From assembly GCA_002344965.1 (NCBI GenBank), contig DDUU01000003.1:186484-250483 (forward strand): 64,000 nucleotides of DNA. Direction: 5' to 3'. Both the position numbers and the translations under genes were made by a program. The notes beneath the pieces are model-generated. The model worked only from the letters and a program-made list of their open reading frames with translations. It was not told the origin of the DNA and searched no databases. Of this stretch, positions 1 through 10,373 are shown piece by piece. Origin of the DNA: Candidatus Tepidiaquacellales bacterium UBA2330 (GTDB lineage: Bacteria > Bacteroidota > Ignavibacteria > Tepidaquicellales > Tepidaquicellaceae). Within the stretch, counting starts at the first letter, position 1; each line of letters starts with the position of its first letter.

Positions 1-1
1 G

Positions 2-3000
2 AAATTATTTATAGCCGATGACGGTATTCACAGGATCAGTAAAGCTGATTTTGAAAATGCCGGAGTAAGTACTTCTGCAATTGATCCGAGGACTTTAAAA
101 GTTTTTAACCGCGGAAATCAGATTCCGGTATATGTAAGAGGGGAGTCAGATGGTTTCTTTAATGATTCTGATTACGTAGATTTTTACGGAACAAGAAATT
201 ACGGCGGAATTTCCAATGTCTATAATCAGGATAATCAGATTGTTTACTTTACAAATGAACGCTTTGACCTTTACTCAGATACAAATGTTTATTGGATAGA
301 CTGGGGCGGTGCGAATGGTATCAGAATGTTAAACTCCTCCTATTCAGCGCCTTCAAACTATCTTCAGGATTATTCATCTGAACCTCTGCATCTTGAAAAG
401 GACAAAATTTACTGGATAGGTCAGGCGACGAGCGGAAATGATTTTGGTAATTTTACTAATGAAAGGTATCTCGGAGAATCCTGGTACTGGAGTTTATTAT
501 ACAACGGTCAATCTGTTTCAGATACATTTTCTATCCCTCTGCTAAATAAAAATCAGCCTACTGTTTCATTAAGAGTATTTGCTTATCCGCAAAGCGCAAG
601 CTTTACTGTGACAAATGAACATAATCTACAAATCAAGGTGAACGGGAATGTAGTGGCTGATTTTGTAAGAAATGATTTCGGCAGAGTTGATACTGCTGTC
701 ACATTCTCATCTGCATTACTCTCTGAAACTTCCGTTAACAATGTAACTGCAACATATACTTCAACAGGCGGTTTTTCCGGAACTATGTTTCTTGATTTGT
801 TTGAGTTTAAGTATCCGAAAGTATTAAAATTCAGAAATAATATTTCTGTTCTAAATCTTGCAGGAGAGGATTCTACTTCTAAGAAAATAAAAATAACCGG
901 TTTTAATCCAGGTAATCAGACGTTTATTTATGATGTAAAAAACAACATCAGAATTACATCATTTTCAAATTCCGCTGATACATTAATCTTTTCCGCAAAG
1001 CAAAATTCAAAGATAGAGATCTCAAACAAAATAATTTCTAAAAAACCTTTCAGAATTATTCAGAGACAGGTGCCTGATCTTGTATCATCGGTAAACGGTG
1101 CTGATTATCTGATAATCTACAATAAGCTTTTTGAATCTCAGGTGTTACAGCTTCAGAATCACCGTGAGACTTATGATAATTTTAGGGTAAAAAAAGCCGA
1201 GATTAAAGATATATATGATATATTTAATTTCGGAATTGAAAGTCCGGACGCAATCAGAAATTTTAACAGACATGTTTATTATAACTGGCAGCAGCCGAGA
1301 GTTAAATATGTATGTCTCTTTGGAAGAGGTTCGCTTGACCCTAAAAAAAATTCTGATGCAACTGTCTATCGTGAAAATCTGATACCGGTCAAAGGCAATC
1401 CTTCTACTGATAATTTTTATTCAAATGTTTTTTTAAATAATTTTATTTTCTATAATCAGATATCATTGGGAAGACTGCCAGCGCTGACTGTTTCAGAGGC
1501 GCAGAATATGGTGAATAACATTATCACATATGAAACACAGCCGCCGCAAAAGTGGTGGAAGGATTTTACATTTATAGGAGGCGGCGTCAATCAGGCAGAA
1601 CAACAGCTTTTCCTTGCTTTAAATAATGACTCGTTAATAAATCCATATATTCTTACAAATCCGGTCAAAGGCAATCCGGTTAGAATACTGAGAAATGATC
1701 TTAACGGTGCCGAAACTTTTAATTATTCGGATTCAATAAAAAATCAGATAAACAGAGGAACGCTCACAGTTAATTTCATGGGACATGCCGGAAGTCAGGA
1801 CTGGGAAATAGCACTGCATGATCCTGAAATATTAAGCAACCACGGGAAGTTTCCGGTGATATTAAGTATGACCTGTTATACAGGAAAAGTCGGCGAGCCG
1901 AATTTCAGATCCTTCGGTGAGCGGTTTATGAAAATGAATAATACAGGCGCAGTAACTTTCTTTGCTACTTCAGGATGGGGATTCGTTTATTCAGGTTCGC
2001 TGATAAATTCTTTATTCTATAAATCATTTGCTAAAGATACTGTCAGAAGAGTCGGAGATATGATCTCTTATGCGATGAATTCAATAAAAAACGATTCGCT
2101 TAGTTTTTCAATCAGACATACTGTCAATTGCTATACGCTTATGGGCGATCCTGCTTTGAAATTTCAGCTGCCTTCATATCCTGAGTTATCTATTACAGAA
2201 AATGATTATACACTTTCAAATAAAAATCCTTCAATAAATGAACCAATTAATCTGAAAATATTTCCGCAGAATGTCGGTTTAAATTCAGATTCCGCATCGG
2301 TCAGACTGGTTGTGTCAAAGAATTTCGCTAAGTATTATTTTAAAGATACGGTTATAAGAAATTTTTCATCAAAGGATTCTATCTCTTATAATTTTAAACT
2401 GAATTCTAAAGGAAGATATGAAGCAAAAGTAATTCTGGATCTTTATAATTCTTCTCCAAATGAAAATAAAAATGATAATACTCTGATTTTTGAAATTGAT
2501 GTGAAAAATTTTTCATTCGTACCATACAAACCCGTGCATAATTCCGTTGTAAATAAAGACAGCATTGAGTATGCCGGTATGAATCCGTTTATTGATAAAA
2601 ACGGTAAAGGAATAACACTGATACTTCAGACTGATACTACTCAAAATTTTAACTCTCCTGTCAGACAGATCTTTGTGAACAATGCTCCTCAGGGAGTTAT
2701 TACGAAATTCAAAACCCTTCTTCCGGTAAAGGATACTTCAAAACTTTATTACTGGAGAACTAATTCAATAATAGACGGAGACAGCAGCGGATGGTCTGCT
2801 GTTCAGATGTTTAAATATAATCCTCTTATTTCTTTCTCAGATAAAACTGAAGACAGTCCGTCAGATACACTTACAACAATTTATAAAATAAATCCGCAGC
2901 AGTTTCAGCCGTATGAACTTTCTAATACTTCATACAATACTGAAAATAATTCAAACGGAGTTAAGATAACTGAATTTCCCGGAACTCTTTATGTCCGGTC

Positions 3001-4759
3001 ACTCGGCACAAACGGCGCCGAGGCATCTTATTTCTCCGTTATGAATAAAAGCATTCATATGGATGCCGGCGGGAATTCAGGTTTAAATCTCCTTAAAGTA
3101 AGAAAGGTTGACGGTAAGATTTTGCAGCATAAAAATTTTAAAATGACATTTTCGTCATCTTCAGATTCTATACTGAATTTCTTGAATACATTTGATACAA
3201 CTCATTATCTTATGGGTCTGAATGCAGCTTACGTAGCCGGTACATTCCTTTTAAATACTAACACGATCAATAAGTTTGCGCAGTTCGGCAGTACAAAAGT
3301 TTCTAATTTCAGAATTGGATTTTTTGACACATGGAGCTTTATAGGATATCTTGGCGCGCAGCAGACGGATGTTTCCGAAACATTGAACAGATATATAAGC
3401 AGCTGGGTTGAATCAGAATCTACTTTGAGTAAAAAATTCAAATGGACTTACGGATATTCTGAATTCAGCATTGGACCCGCTAACAAATGGCAGAATTTTT
3501 CATGGAATAATATTCTGTTGCCTTCAAACAAAATCTTATATGATGTTTATGGCGTTAAGTCTGACGGAAACACAGATTTGATTTTACAAAATGTATCTTC
3601 AAATTCCAACACCGATCTTTCTTTTATAAATGCATTTCAATATCCGGTATTAAATTTCAAAGGTAAATACTCAATCGATACTCTTACCGGAAATAAGTCT
3701 CCGGTACTTACTTCATTTAAAGTGAATTATACTAACCCTGCAGAAATTGCAGCTGAGCTGGATGATCTCTGGATATCTGATTCTGCTGCTGTATCCGGAA
3801 AGGATGTCAAGGTAAGATTTAAAATTTATAATGAGGGTGATATTAATTTACAGGGATATATTTCAAATGTTTACATGTTGAAAAATTCAGAAAATTTATT
3901 TCTTAGATCCGATACTATCAATAATGCGCTTCCGAAAAATAATTCTGTTATTCATGAATCAAAATTCAGAATTCCGGTATTAAGAAACACTTCGGAATAC
4001 ATTACTTTTTTTATTGAAATACTTCCGAAAGGAAATTATACCGAAGCGTTTACATATAATAATTATGTTTACTTCGACCTTCTGACTGTCCGGTCATCGT
4101 CAATAGCCGGAATAGAAATTTTCAGTGACGGAAAGAAAATTCAAAACGAAGATAACGTCAGTCTGAATCCTGAAATCAAAGTAACTTTGAACACTGATCC
4201 TAACCTTGCAAATTCGGATGCTGCAATTAGTCTTAAGGAAATTCTGATTAACGGAGTTAATGTAAGTGAAAGGACAATTGCAGATAAAAATACAAAAGAT
4301 TTCAATAGTGTTGTCAAAAACGCAGAAAGGATTATCGGTTTTAAAAACGAAATGATGTTTCATCCCGCACTGAATAAAGGTAAGAATACTTTGATTATAA
4401 TCACAGGAGATCAGGACGGTAATTCAGATACTGCAAGTGTTACCTTGAATGTGAGTGATCTGTATTCAATAGGTGAACTTTATAATTATCCCAATCCGAT
4501 GAAAACAGAAACGAATTTCATTTTTGATCTTACCGGTTTCGAAAATCCCGGTAACGGCAAAATTAAAATATATACTGTCTCCGGAAAGATGATAAGAGAA
4601 ATAGAGATACCTCTGACTTTTGGTTTTAATACGGTCAGCTGGGACGGGAAAGATAATGACGGTGATCTGATTGCAAACGGTACATATCTTTATAAATTAT
4701 TTGTTACCGGTTCCGAAAATCTGGAATCAGAAGTAAAGAAGCTTGTTATTCTTAAATAA
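2..4759 (+). CDS. C25 family cysteine peptidase, PorU-like, 5'-truncated by window edge
   Basis: This is a large gingipain-type (peptidase C25) protein. The reading frame is open from base 2, well before the first in-frame ATG at 326, so the gene begins outside the window. The catalytic dyad is visible: His in a GHAG context (codon 1784-1786) and Cys in an MTCYTG context (codon 1874-1876). Downstream are Ig-like/CARDB-like beta domains, and a C-terminal FlgD-like/T9SS sorting domain containing YNYPNPM and ending KKLVILK. In Bacteroidota, PorU is the cell-surface sortase that cleaves sorting domains and links cargo to lipopolysaccharide. Here the enzyme itself carries a sorting-like domain, so it may be a secreted C25 peptidase rather than the sortase. 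The family call is firm; the PorU role is an inference. Confidence 0.85.
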   Translation, partial: KLFIADDGIHRISKADFENAGVSTSAIDPRTLKVFNRGNQIPVYVRGESDGFFNDSDYVDFYGTRNYGGISNVYNQDNQIVYFTNERFDLYSDTNVYWIDWGGANGIRMLNSSYSAPSNYLQDYSSEPLHLEKDKIYWIGQATSGNDFGNFTNERYLGESWYWSLLYNGQSVSDTFSIPLLNKNQPTVSLRVFAYPQSASFTVTNEHNLQIKVNGNVVADFVRNDFGRVDTAVTFSSALLSETSVNNVTATYTSTGGFSGTMFLDLFEFKYPKVLKFRNNISVLNLAGEDSTSKKIKITGFNPGNQTFIYDVKNNIRITSFSNSADTLIFSAKQNSKIEISNKIISKKPFRIIQRQVPDLVSSVNGADYLIIYNKLFESQVLQLQNHRETYDNFRVKKAEIKDIYDIFNFGIESPDAIRNFNRHVYYNWQQPRVKYVCLFGRGSLDPKKNSDATVYRENLIPVKGNPSTDNFYSNVFLNNFIFYNQISLGRLPALTVSEAQNMVNNIITYETQPPQKWWKDFTFIGGGVNQAEQQLFLALNNDSLINPYILTNPVKGNPVRILRNDLNGAETFNYSDSIKNQINRGTLTVNFMGHAGSQDWEIALHDPEILSNHGKFPVILSMTCYTGKVGEPNFRSFGERFMKMNNTGAVTFFATSGWGFVYSGSLINSLFYKSFAKDTVRRVGDMISYAMNSIKNDSLSFSIRHTVNCYTLMGDPALKFQLPSYPELSITENDYTLSNKNPSINEPINLKIFPQNVGLNSDSASVRLVVSKNFAKYYFKDTVIRNFSSKDSISYNFKLNSKGRYEAKVILDLYNSSPNENKNDNTLIFEIDVKNFSFVPYKPVHNSVVNKDSIEYAGMNPFIDKNGKGITLILQTDTTQNFNSPVRQIFVNNAPQGVITKFKTLLPVKDTSKLYYWRTNSIIDGDSSGWSAVQMFKYNPLISFSDKTEDSPSDTLTTIYKINPQQFQPYELSNTSYNTENNSNGVKITEFPGTLYVRSLGTNGAEASYFSVMNKSIHMDAGGNSGLNLLKVRKVDGKILQHKNFKMTFSSSSDSILNFLNTFDTTHYLMGLNAAYVAGTFLLNTNTINKFAQFGSTKVSNFRIGFFDTWSFIGYLGAQQTDVSETLNRYISSWVESESTLSKKFKWTYGYSEFSIGPANKWQNFSWNNILLPSNKILYDVYGVKSDGNTDLILQNVSSNSNTDLSFINAFQYPVLNFKGKYSIDTLTGNKSPVLTSFKVNYTNPAEIAAELDDLWISDSAAVSGKDVKVRFKIYNEGDINLQGYISNVYMLKNSENLFLRSDTINNALPKNNSVIHESKFRIPVLRNTSEYITFFIEILPKGNYTEAFTYNNYVYFDLLTVRSSSIAGIEIFSDGKKIQNEDNVSLNPEIKVTLNTDPNLANSDAAISLKEILINGVNVSERTIADKNTKDFNSVVKNAERIIGFKNEMMFHPALNKGKNTLIIITGDQDGNSDTASVTLNVSDLYSIGELYNYPNPMKTETNFIFDLTGFENPGNGKIKIYTVSGKMIREIEIPLTFGFNTVSWDGKDNDGDLIANGTYLYKLFVTGSENLESEVKKLVILK

Positions 4760-4761
4760 AG

Positions 4762-5217
4762 TTACTCTTTTCCGGTTTTAACAATTTCATCATTCAGTTT
4801 GTCAAGAAAGTCAACAATTTTTTCTTTCATTATCAGCACTTCATATTCCTGCCTGATATTTTGACCCGGAGGATACTGTTTCATTTTTAAAGTATTTACA
4901 GAAGTTATATTATCTTCCACTAAGGTTATCAGATTTTGCTTGATTTGTTTTGATTCTTCATACCCGTCAATTGTATTTATCTTCAATAATTCAGAATTAA
5001 ATTTGTATAATCTTCTTTCAAAAGAATCCAGATCTTCAGTTTTATTAATACCGTTTGTATAATCTTTTAATAAAGTTGCTTCAGTATTTATGCGGTAAAG
5101 AAATTCAAATTTTTGTCTCTGAATACCCTGACTTAATTCATTGCATCCTGTAATAGTAAGTGCAGATATCATAATGAATGCTATGGCAATAAAATTTCTG
5201 AATTCAGAAGTTTTCAT
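4762..5217 (-). CDS. Small lipoprotein of unknown function
   Basis: A 151-residue protein with a hydrophobic signal (FIAIAFIMISALTITGC) ending in a lipobox, so Cys25 is probably lipidated and the protein membrane-anchored. The mature part is charged and helical without motifs I recognise. Its start overlaps the 3' end of tsaD by 14 bases on the same strand, which points to cotranscription and translational coupling with tsaD. It converges tail-to-tail with the C25 peptidase gene, only 2 bases apart. Function unknown. Confidence 0.7.
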   Translation of the reverse strand: MKTSEFRNFIAIAFIMISALTITGCNELSQGIQRQKFEFLYRINTEATLLKDYTNGINKTEDLDSFERRLYKFNSELLKINTIDGYEESKQIKQNLITLVEDNITSVNTLKMKQYPPGQNIRQEYEVLIMKEKIVDFLDKLNDEIVKTGKE

Positions 5218-6229
5218 AGTCGAGTCTTGGCTTTGCTAAATGATTAAATGAATCTGAACTGAATTCATTTTTATCTTTCGAATGAATATACTTTAAATAT
5301 CCCGTAAGACCGATCATTGCAGCATTATCCGACGCATATTCCGGTTTAGGGAAATAAATTTTATAGCCGGATGCTTTCAGCTTTTCAAATTTTTCCTTTA
5401 AACGGCTGTTAGCGGAAACACCGCCGGATACTGAAATAATTTTAACACCGTATTCTTCCGCGGCTTTTAATGTATTATAAAAAAGACTTTCCGTTACTGC
5501 TTCCTGAAAAGAAGCTGCAATGTCGCTGACGAGAGCGTCGGATTTTTTATTTTCAAAATTAATTTTCCGGAGATAATAAAGCACAGATGTTTTAATTCCG
5601 GAAAAAGAAAAATTATATTTGTTATCTTTAACAATTGTCAGCGGGAATTTATGGAATTTACTGTTGCCGGTTTTTGAAAGTCTGTCAATGTGGTGACCTC
5701 CGGGGTATCCGAGACCGAGAAGTTTTGCTGTCTTGTCAAAAGCTTCGCCCGCTGCATCATCAAGTGTGTAACCGATTATCCTGTGCCGGAAAAAATTCTC
5801 AACAAGTATGAGCAATGTATGGCCGCCAGAAACTATAAGTCCGATAAATGGAAAATCCGCCTGCTGACCGTTAAGAAAATTAGAATAAAGATGAGCCTGA
5901 ATATGATTCACCGGTATAAACGGAACACTGAGGGAAAAAGCCAATGCCTTTGAATAATTCATGCCAATCAGTAACGAACCTATTAAACCTGGTTCGCAGG
6001 TCGCTGCTATAACATATATATCTTTAAGCTGCTTAGAGGATTCAATTAAAGATTTATTTACTATTGATGAAATATTGCTTAAATGTTCACGGGAAGCTAA
6101 ATCCGGAACAACTCCTCCAAAGAGGTTATGAGATATCTGGGAAGAAATAATATTTGAAAGCACTTTATCATTTTCAAGAACTGAAGCGGAAGTTTCATCA
6201 CAGGATGTTTCTACAGCAAGAATTATCAT
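5204..6229 (-). CDS. tsaD: tRNA N6-adenosine threonylcarbamoyltransferase TsaD
   Basis: TsaD transfers the threonylcarbamoyl group from threonylcarbamoyl-AMP to A37 of ANN-decoding tRNAs, together with TsaB and TsaE in the cytoplasm. The 341-residue length is normal for the family. It starts MIILAVETSCDETSASV, the typical ASKHA-fold N-terminus, and has the metal-binding HxxxH as H109 and H113 (NHIQAH), the ISGGVSANSRL motif and the YASDNAAMIG motif near the C-terminus. The ATG is at 6227-6229. It is followed by the overlapping lipoprotein gene. It diverges from the gene at 6325, so the 95-base gap probably holds both promoters. Confidence 0.97.
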   Translation of the reverse strand: MIILAVETSCDETSASVLENDKVLSNIISSQISHNLFGGVVPDLASREHLSNISSIVNKSLIESSKQLKDIYVIAATCEPGLIGSLLIGMNYSKALAFSLSVPFIPVNHIQAHLYSNFLNGQQADFPFIGLIVSGGHTLLILVENFFRHRIIGYTLDDAAGEAFDKTAKLLGLGYPGGHHIDRLSKTGNSKFHKFPLTIVKDNKYNFSFSGIKTSVLYYLRKINFENKKSDALVSDIAASFQEAVTESLFYNTLKAAEEYGVKIISVSGGVSANSRLKEKFEKLKASGYKIYFPKPEYASDNAAMIGLTGYLKYIHSKDKNEFSSDSFNHLAKPRLDYENF

Positions 6230-6324
6230 CTGTAAAAATTAAACATTATTAATAAAATTGTGTTACCTAAATTATACAGTTTCGTTTCTATTGATTTAAC
6301 ATTATTTAAAAACTAATTTTAACC

Positions 6325-7602
6325 GTGAATAATAACAGAATAAAAGTTTTTTTAATACTACTAATTTCATTCCTTTTTAATCCGGCAGCATTTTCTCAGG
6401 TAAAATTACTTATCCCGATGGAAAACACGCAGACCGATCATTTGAAAGCATACGGAATTGCTTACAGACATTTGCTCGGTAATAAGGAAGTGGACTGGCT
6501 GCTTAATTACAGAGGCGGTTCGTTTATGTTCGGATATTCTGCAAAGCTGCAGGAAGAATGTAATGCCAAAGGAGTCTATTATGAACTTCTTGAAGGCACT
6601 CAGACAGCACAAGTGTATGCTGAAGCAAAAGATGATAAGAATAACATGGATGTGGTAAGACTTGAAAAAGTCGCCCGGATAGCAGTTTATGTTCCGCCGA
6701 ATGCTCTGCCTTGGGATGATGCTGTTCAGCTTGTTCTTGAATACGCTGAAATTCCTTATGACAAACTCTGGGACGAAGAAGTTTTGTCCGGTAAATTAAA
6801 AGGTTATGACTGGCTGCATCTTCATCATGAGGATTTTACCGGACAGTTCGGAAAGTTTTTCGCTACATACGGATCAGCGCCGTGGTATTTGAATCAGCAA
6901 AAGATCAATGAAGATATGGCGGCAAAGCTCGGTTATGACAAAGTATCAAAATTAAAACTTGCAGTTGTTAAAAAGCTTAAGGAATACATAGCAAACGGAG
7001 GTTTTCTTTTTACAATGTGTTCAGCAACGGATACTTATGATATAGCTCTGGCAGCGCAGTATACTGATATTTGCGAATCAATATATGACGGAGATCCTGC
7101 TGATCCGCAGGCAAACAGCAAGCTTGATTATTCGGAATGTCTTGCTTTTGAAAATTTTACTGTTGACATGAATCCTCTTGTATATGAATATTCAAACATA
7201 GACGTTACAAACCAGCTTCTATCAATGGGACAGTTTAATGATAATTTTACGTTAGTAGACTTTTCCGCTAAGTTTGATCCCGTGCCATCAATGCTGACGC
7301 AGTGTCATACTTCTGTAATCAATGGATTTCTCGGTCAGACCACCGGCTTTCAGAAAAGTCTTCTTAAAAAAAATGTTACAGTACTTGCAATGAAGGAAGG
7401 AACAGATTATGTAAGATACATTCACGGAAATTACGGAAAGGGTACTTTTACTTTTTACGGAGGACATGATCCGGAAGATTATCAGCACGCAGTTGGTGAT
7501 CCGAAAACAGAGCTTGAAAATTTTAAACATTCGCCTGGTTACAGACTTATTCTAAATAATGTTTTATTCCCGGCAGCCAAAAAGAAAAAATTAAAAACTT
7601 AA
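6325..7602 (+). CDS. Secreted protein of the family often labelled 'asparagine synthetase B'
   Basis: A 425-residue protein beginning at GTG 6325 with a clear signal peptide (VFLILLISFLFNPAAFSQ), so it is exported. I see no amidotransferase Cys2 or PP-loop motif, so the 'asparagine synthetase B' label that homologues in Bacteroidota/Ignavibacteria often carry is not supported by this sequence. The middle contains DWLHLHHEDFTGQFGKFF and YIANGGFLFTMCSATDT, and the C-terminal half has YVRYIHGNYGKGTFTFYGGHDPE, which resembles glutamine-amidotransferase-like (ThuA/DUF4159-like) folds. Only 5 bases separate it from the downstream lipoprotein gene, suggesting an operon. Function unknown. Confidence 0.65.
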   Translation: MNNNRIKVFLILLISFLFNPAAFSQVKLLIPMENTQTDHLKAYGIAYRHLLGNKEVDWLLNYRGGSFMFGYSAKLQEECNAKGVYYELLEGTQTAQVYAEAKDDKNNMDVVRLEKVARIAVYVPPNALPWDDAVQLVLEYAEIPYDKLWDEEVLSGKLKGYDWLHLHHEDFTGQFGKFFATYGSAPWYLNQQKINEDMAAKLGYDKVSKLKLAVVKKLKEYIANGGFLFTMCSATDTYDIALAAQYTDICESIYDGDPADPQANSKLDYSECLAFENFTVDMNPLVYEYSNIDVTNQLLSMGQFNDNFTLVDFSAKFDPVPSMLTQCHTSVINGFLGQTTGFQKSLLKKNVTVLAMKEGTDYVRYIHGNYGKGTFTFYGGHDPEDYQHAVGDPKTELENFKHSPGYRLILNNVLFPAAKKKKLKT

Positions 7603-7607
7603 TTCAT

Positions 7608-8522
7608 TTGTACAGGAGAAAAAGATTATTAAAAGCACTAACGAAAATTTTATTTTTTAATTTATCTCTTCTTGTTTTTTCCTGCGATAAACTTTCCGAA
7701 AATAATACTAAATTTACAGTTAAAGACGATTCAGGTCTTGAAGTAAAATTTGATTCGCATCCGCAAAGAATAATATCTCTCGGACCTAACATAACGGAGA
7801 CGTTTTTTGAATTAGGAGCAGATTCATTGTTAGCAGGCGTTACAGAATACTGTGATTATCCTTCGCAGGCAAAAACAAAAACAAACACAGGCAGCTATCT
7901 TAGTCCGGACTATGAAACAATTTCATCTCTTAATCCTGATCTTATTATTATAAACGTTGAGTCTTCAAATAATCCGACGTATCAGTCTTTAAAAAATATG
8001 GGATTCAAATTATTTCTTAGTCATGCAAAGGATTTAAACGGTATATATAAAATGATCGGTGATATCGGGAAAATTACAGGATTAAATCAGAGAGCAGATC
8101 AGCTGATAAAAAAAATTTCATCAGAGCTTCCGGATGTTTCATATTCTGATGTAAATTCAGTATCAGCATTGATATTGATTGCCGTAAATCCTCTGATGAC
8201 TACAAACGATAAAACATTTATAAATGAAATTTCAGAGCTATCCGGTTTTAAAAACATATATGCAGGTGAATCGCAGGATTATCCTGTTATTAATTACGAA
8301 GATGTTGTGAAAAGAAATCCTGATGTGATAATATTTCCAGCTGATACGCTTAATACCGCAAAAAATTCTGAATTTGAAAAAGAGATAACTGAAAAGATGC
8401 ACAATTCCGGAGCTGTAAAAACCGGCAACATTATTTTTATTGATGATGATATAATGTTCAGACCGGGACCCCGTATAACAGAAGCTGTAAAGACTTTAAG
8501 AAATAAATACAAACGGTATTAA
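7608..8522 (+). CDS. ABC transporter substrate-binding lipoprotein, BtuF/FhuD-like
   Basis: A 304-residue periplasmic-binding protein of the helical-backbone (TroA/Peripla_BP_2) class. The TTG start at 7608 gives a signal ending in VFSC, a lipobox. The body has the family hallmarks RIISLGPNITETFFELGA near the start, SSLNPDLIIIN, and a C-terminal RPGPRITEAVKTL. This class delivers cobalamin or ferric siderophores to a BtuCD/FecCD-type permease. No permease or ATPase gene is adjacent, so the substrate cannot be settled from context; BtuF-like is the closest resemblance. It is separated by 5 bases from the preceding secreted protein gene. Confidence 0.8.
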   Translation: MYRRKRLLKALTKILFFNLSLLVFSCDKLSENNTKFTVKDDSGLEVKFDSHPQRIISLGPNITETFFELGADSLLAGVTEYCDYPSQAKTKTNTGSYLSPDYETISSLNPDLIIINVESSNNPTYQSLKNMGFKLFLSHAKDLNGIYKMIGDIGKITGLNQRADQLIKKISSELPDVSYSDVNSVSALILIAVNPLMTTNDKTFINEISELSGFKNIYAGESQDYPVINYEDVVKRNPDVIIFPADTLNTAKNSEFEKEITEKMHNSGAVKTGNIIFIDDDIMFRPGPRITEAVKTLRNKYKRY

Positions 8523-8634
8523 TCATCTCAATCACAGCTAAATTTTTTTTAAAACTAACGCTGTCCTCAAATTACACTAAAACCTCTTAATACAATTTGT
8601 TATATTTACATAAATTAAATAATAATCATTCATT

Positions 8635-10308
8635 TTGTCAGATAATAAAATAATATTCTCCATGGTGGGAGTCAGCAAGACTTATCCGCCTCAGAAACAG
8701 GTTTTAAAAAATATATATCTATCATTTTTTTACGGTGCAAAGATCGGCATAATTGGATTAAACGGTTCGGGTAAATCCACGCTTTTAAAAATTATAGCCG
8801 GCATAGAGGATAAGTTTGAAGGTGAAGTACATTTTACAAAAGATTACAGCATAGGATTACTGTCACAGGATCCGGAGCTTGATGATTCTAAGACTGTAAA
8901 GGAAATTGTACAGGAAGGCGTTCAGGAAGTTGTGGATGTGCTGAAAGAATATGAAGAAGTTAATAATAAGTTTGCAGAACCAATGGATGATGATGAGATG
9001 AATAAACTTATAGAAACACAGGGAGAACTAACGGAAAAGATAGAACACATGAACGGATGGGAACTTGATGCAAAACTCGAAAGGGCAATGGATGCACTGA
9101 GAACTCCGGACGGAGATACTCCTGTTAAAAATCTTTCAGGTGGCGAAAGAAGAAGAGTTGCCCTGTGCAGACTTCTTCTTAAAGAACCGGATATTCTATT
9201 ACTTGATGAACCGACAAACCATCTTGATGCGGAATCCATTGAATGGCTTGAGCAGCATTTGCAGCAGTATAAAGGAACAGTCATCGCAATTACTCACGAC
9301 AGATATTTTCTTGACAATGTAGCAGGCTGGATACTTGAGCTGGACAGAGGCGAAGGAATACCATGGGAAGGTAATTATTCTTCCTGGCTCGATCAGAAAA
9401 CGAAGCGTCTTGAAATGGAAGAAAAGCAGGAAAGTAAAAGACGCAAAACGTTAATGCATGAACTCGAATGGGTGAAAATGTCTCCGAGAGCGAGACAGGC
9501 GAAATCAAAAGCAAGACTTCAGGCCTATGATAAAATGCTGAATGAAGATTCTAAAAGGAAAGAAGAGCAGCTTGAAATTTTTATTCCAAACGGACCGAGA
9601 CTTGGAAACAAAGTTATTGATGCCGTAAATGTAAGCAAGTCATTCGGCGATAAGCTTTTATATGAAAATCTGAATTTCTCGCTTCCGCCTGCAGGCATAG
9701 TCGGTATTATCGGAGCAAACGGAACGGGTAAGACGACTTTGTTCAGACTGATACTCGGTACGGAAAAGCCGGACAATGGAAAATTTGAAGTAGGGGAGAC
9801 AGTCAGCATAGGATATGTGGATCAGGCGCATGCAGAAATCGATCCTGAAAAAACTGTATGGGAAGTTATCTCGGAAGGAAATGAGTTTATTGAAATAGAA
9901 GGAAAACAATACAACTCGAGAGCTTATGTTGCAAGGTTTAATTTCAACGGAGCTGATCAGGGGAAAAAAGTAAGCATGCTCTCAGGCGGTGAGAGAAACA
10001 GACTGCATCTTGCTCTTACTTTAAAATCCGAAGCAAACGTTTTGCTTCTTGACGAACCAACAAATGATATTGATGTTAATACTTTAAGAGCCCTGGAAGA
10101 AGGTCTGGAAAACTTCGCCGGATGCGCTGTTATTATTTCTCACGACAGATGGTTTCTGGACAGAGTTGCAACTCATATACTATCTTTTGAAGGCGAGTCA
10201 GCAGTAGAATATTTCGAAGGAGGATATTCGGATTATGAAGAATTTAAAAAGAAGAAGTACGGTTATGTCGAACCGAAAAGAGTAAGATATAAAAAGCTGG
10301 TTCAATAA
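8635..10308 (+). CDS. ettA: Energy-dependent translational throttle protein EttA (ABC-F)
   Basis: EttA binds the ribosomal E site and gates early elongation according to the ATP/ADP ratio. The 557-residue protein has two ABC domains and no membrane segments. Walker A 1 is GLNGSGKST (residues 41-49), with signature LSGGERRRVALCR and Walker B LLLDEPTNHLD. The linker has SPRARQAKSKAR, typical of the EttA P-site tRNA-interaction motif. The second domain has GANGTGKTT, LSGGERNRLHLA and LLLDEPTNDIDVNTL, the diagnostic EttA variant of NHLD. The TTG at 8635 gives MSDNKIIFSM, matching the usual EttA start, and length agrees with the family (about 555). Confidence 0.95.
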   Translation: MSDNKIIFSMVGVSKTYPPQKQVLKNIYLSFFYGAKIGIIGLNGSGKSTLLKIIAGIEDKFEGEVHFTKDYSIGLLSQDPELDDSKTVKEIVQEGVQEVVDVLKEYEEVNNKFAEPMDDDEMNKLIETQGELTEKIEHMNGWELDAKLERAMDALRTPDGDTPVKNLSGGERRRVALCRLLLKEPDILLLDEPTNHLDAESIEWLEQHLQQYKGTVIAITHDRYFLDNVAGWILELDRGEGIPWEGNYSSWLDQKTKRLEMEEKQESKRRKTLMHELEWVKMSPRARQAKSKARLQAYDKMLNEDSKRKEEQLEIFIPNGPRLGNKVIDAVNVSKSFGDKLLYENLNFSLPPAGIVGIIGANGTGKTTLFRLILGTEKPDNGKFEVGETVSIGYVDQAHAEIDPEKTVWEVISEGNEFIEIEGKQYNSRAYVARFNFNGADQGKKVSMLSGGERNRLHLALTLKSEANVLLLDEPTNDIDVNTLRALEEGLENFAGCAVIISHDRWFLDRVATHILSFEGESAVEYFEGGYSDYEEFKKKKYGYVEPKRVRYKKLVQ

Positions 10309-10373
10309 TATTTTTAAAAAAATTTTTAATCAACCTGAATTATATCATAAATACAATTCATACATATAATCTT

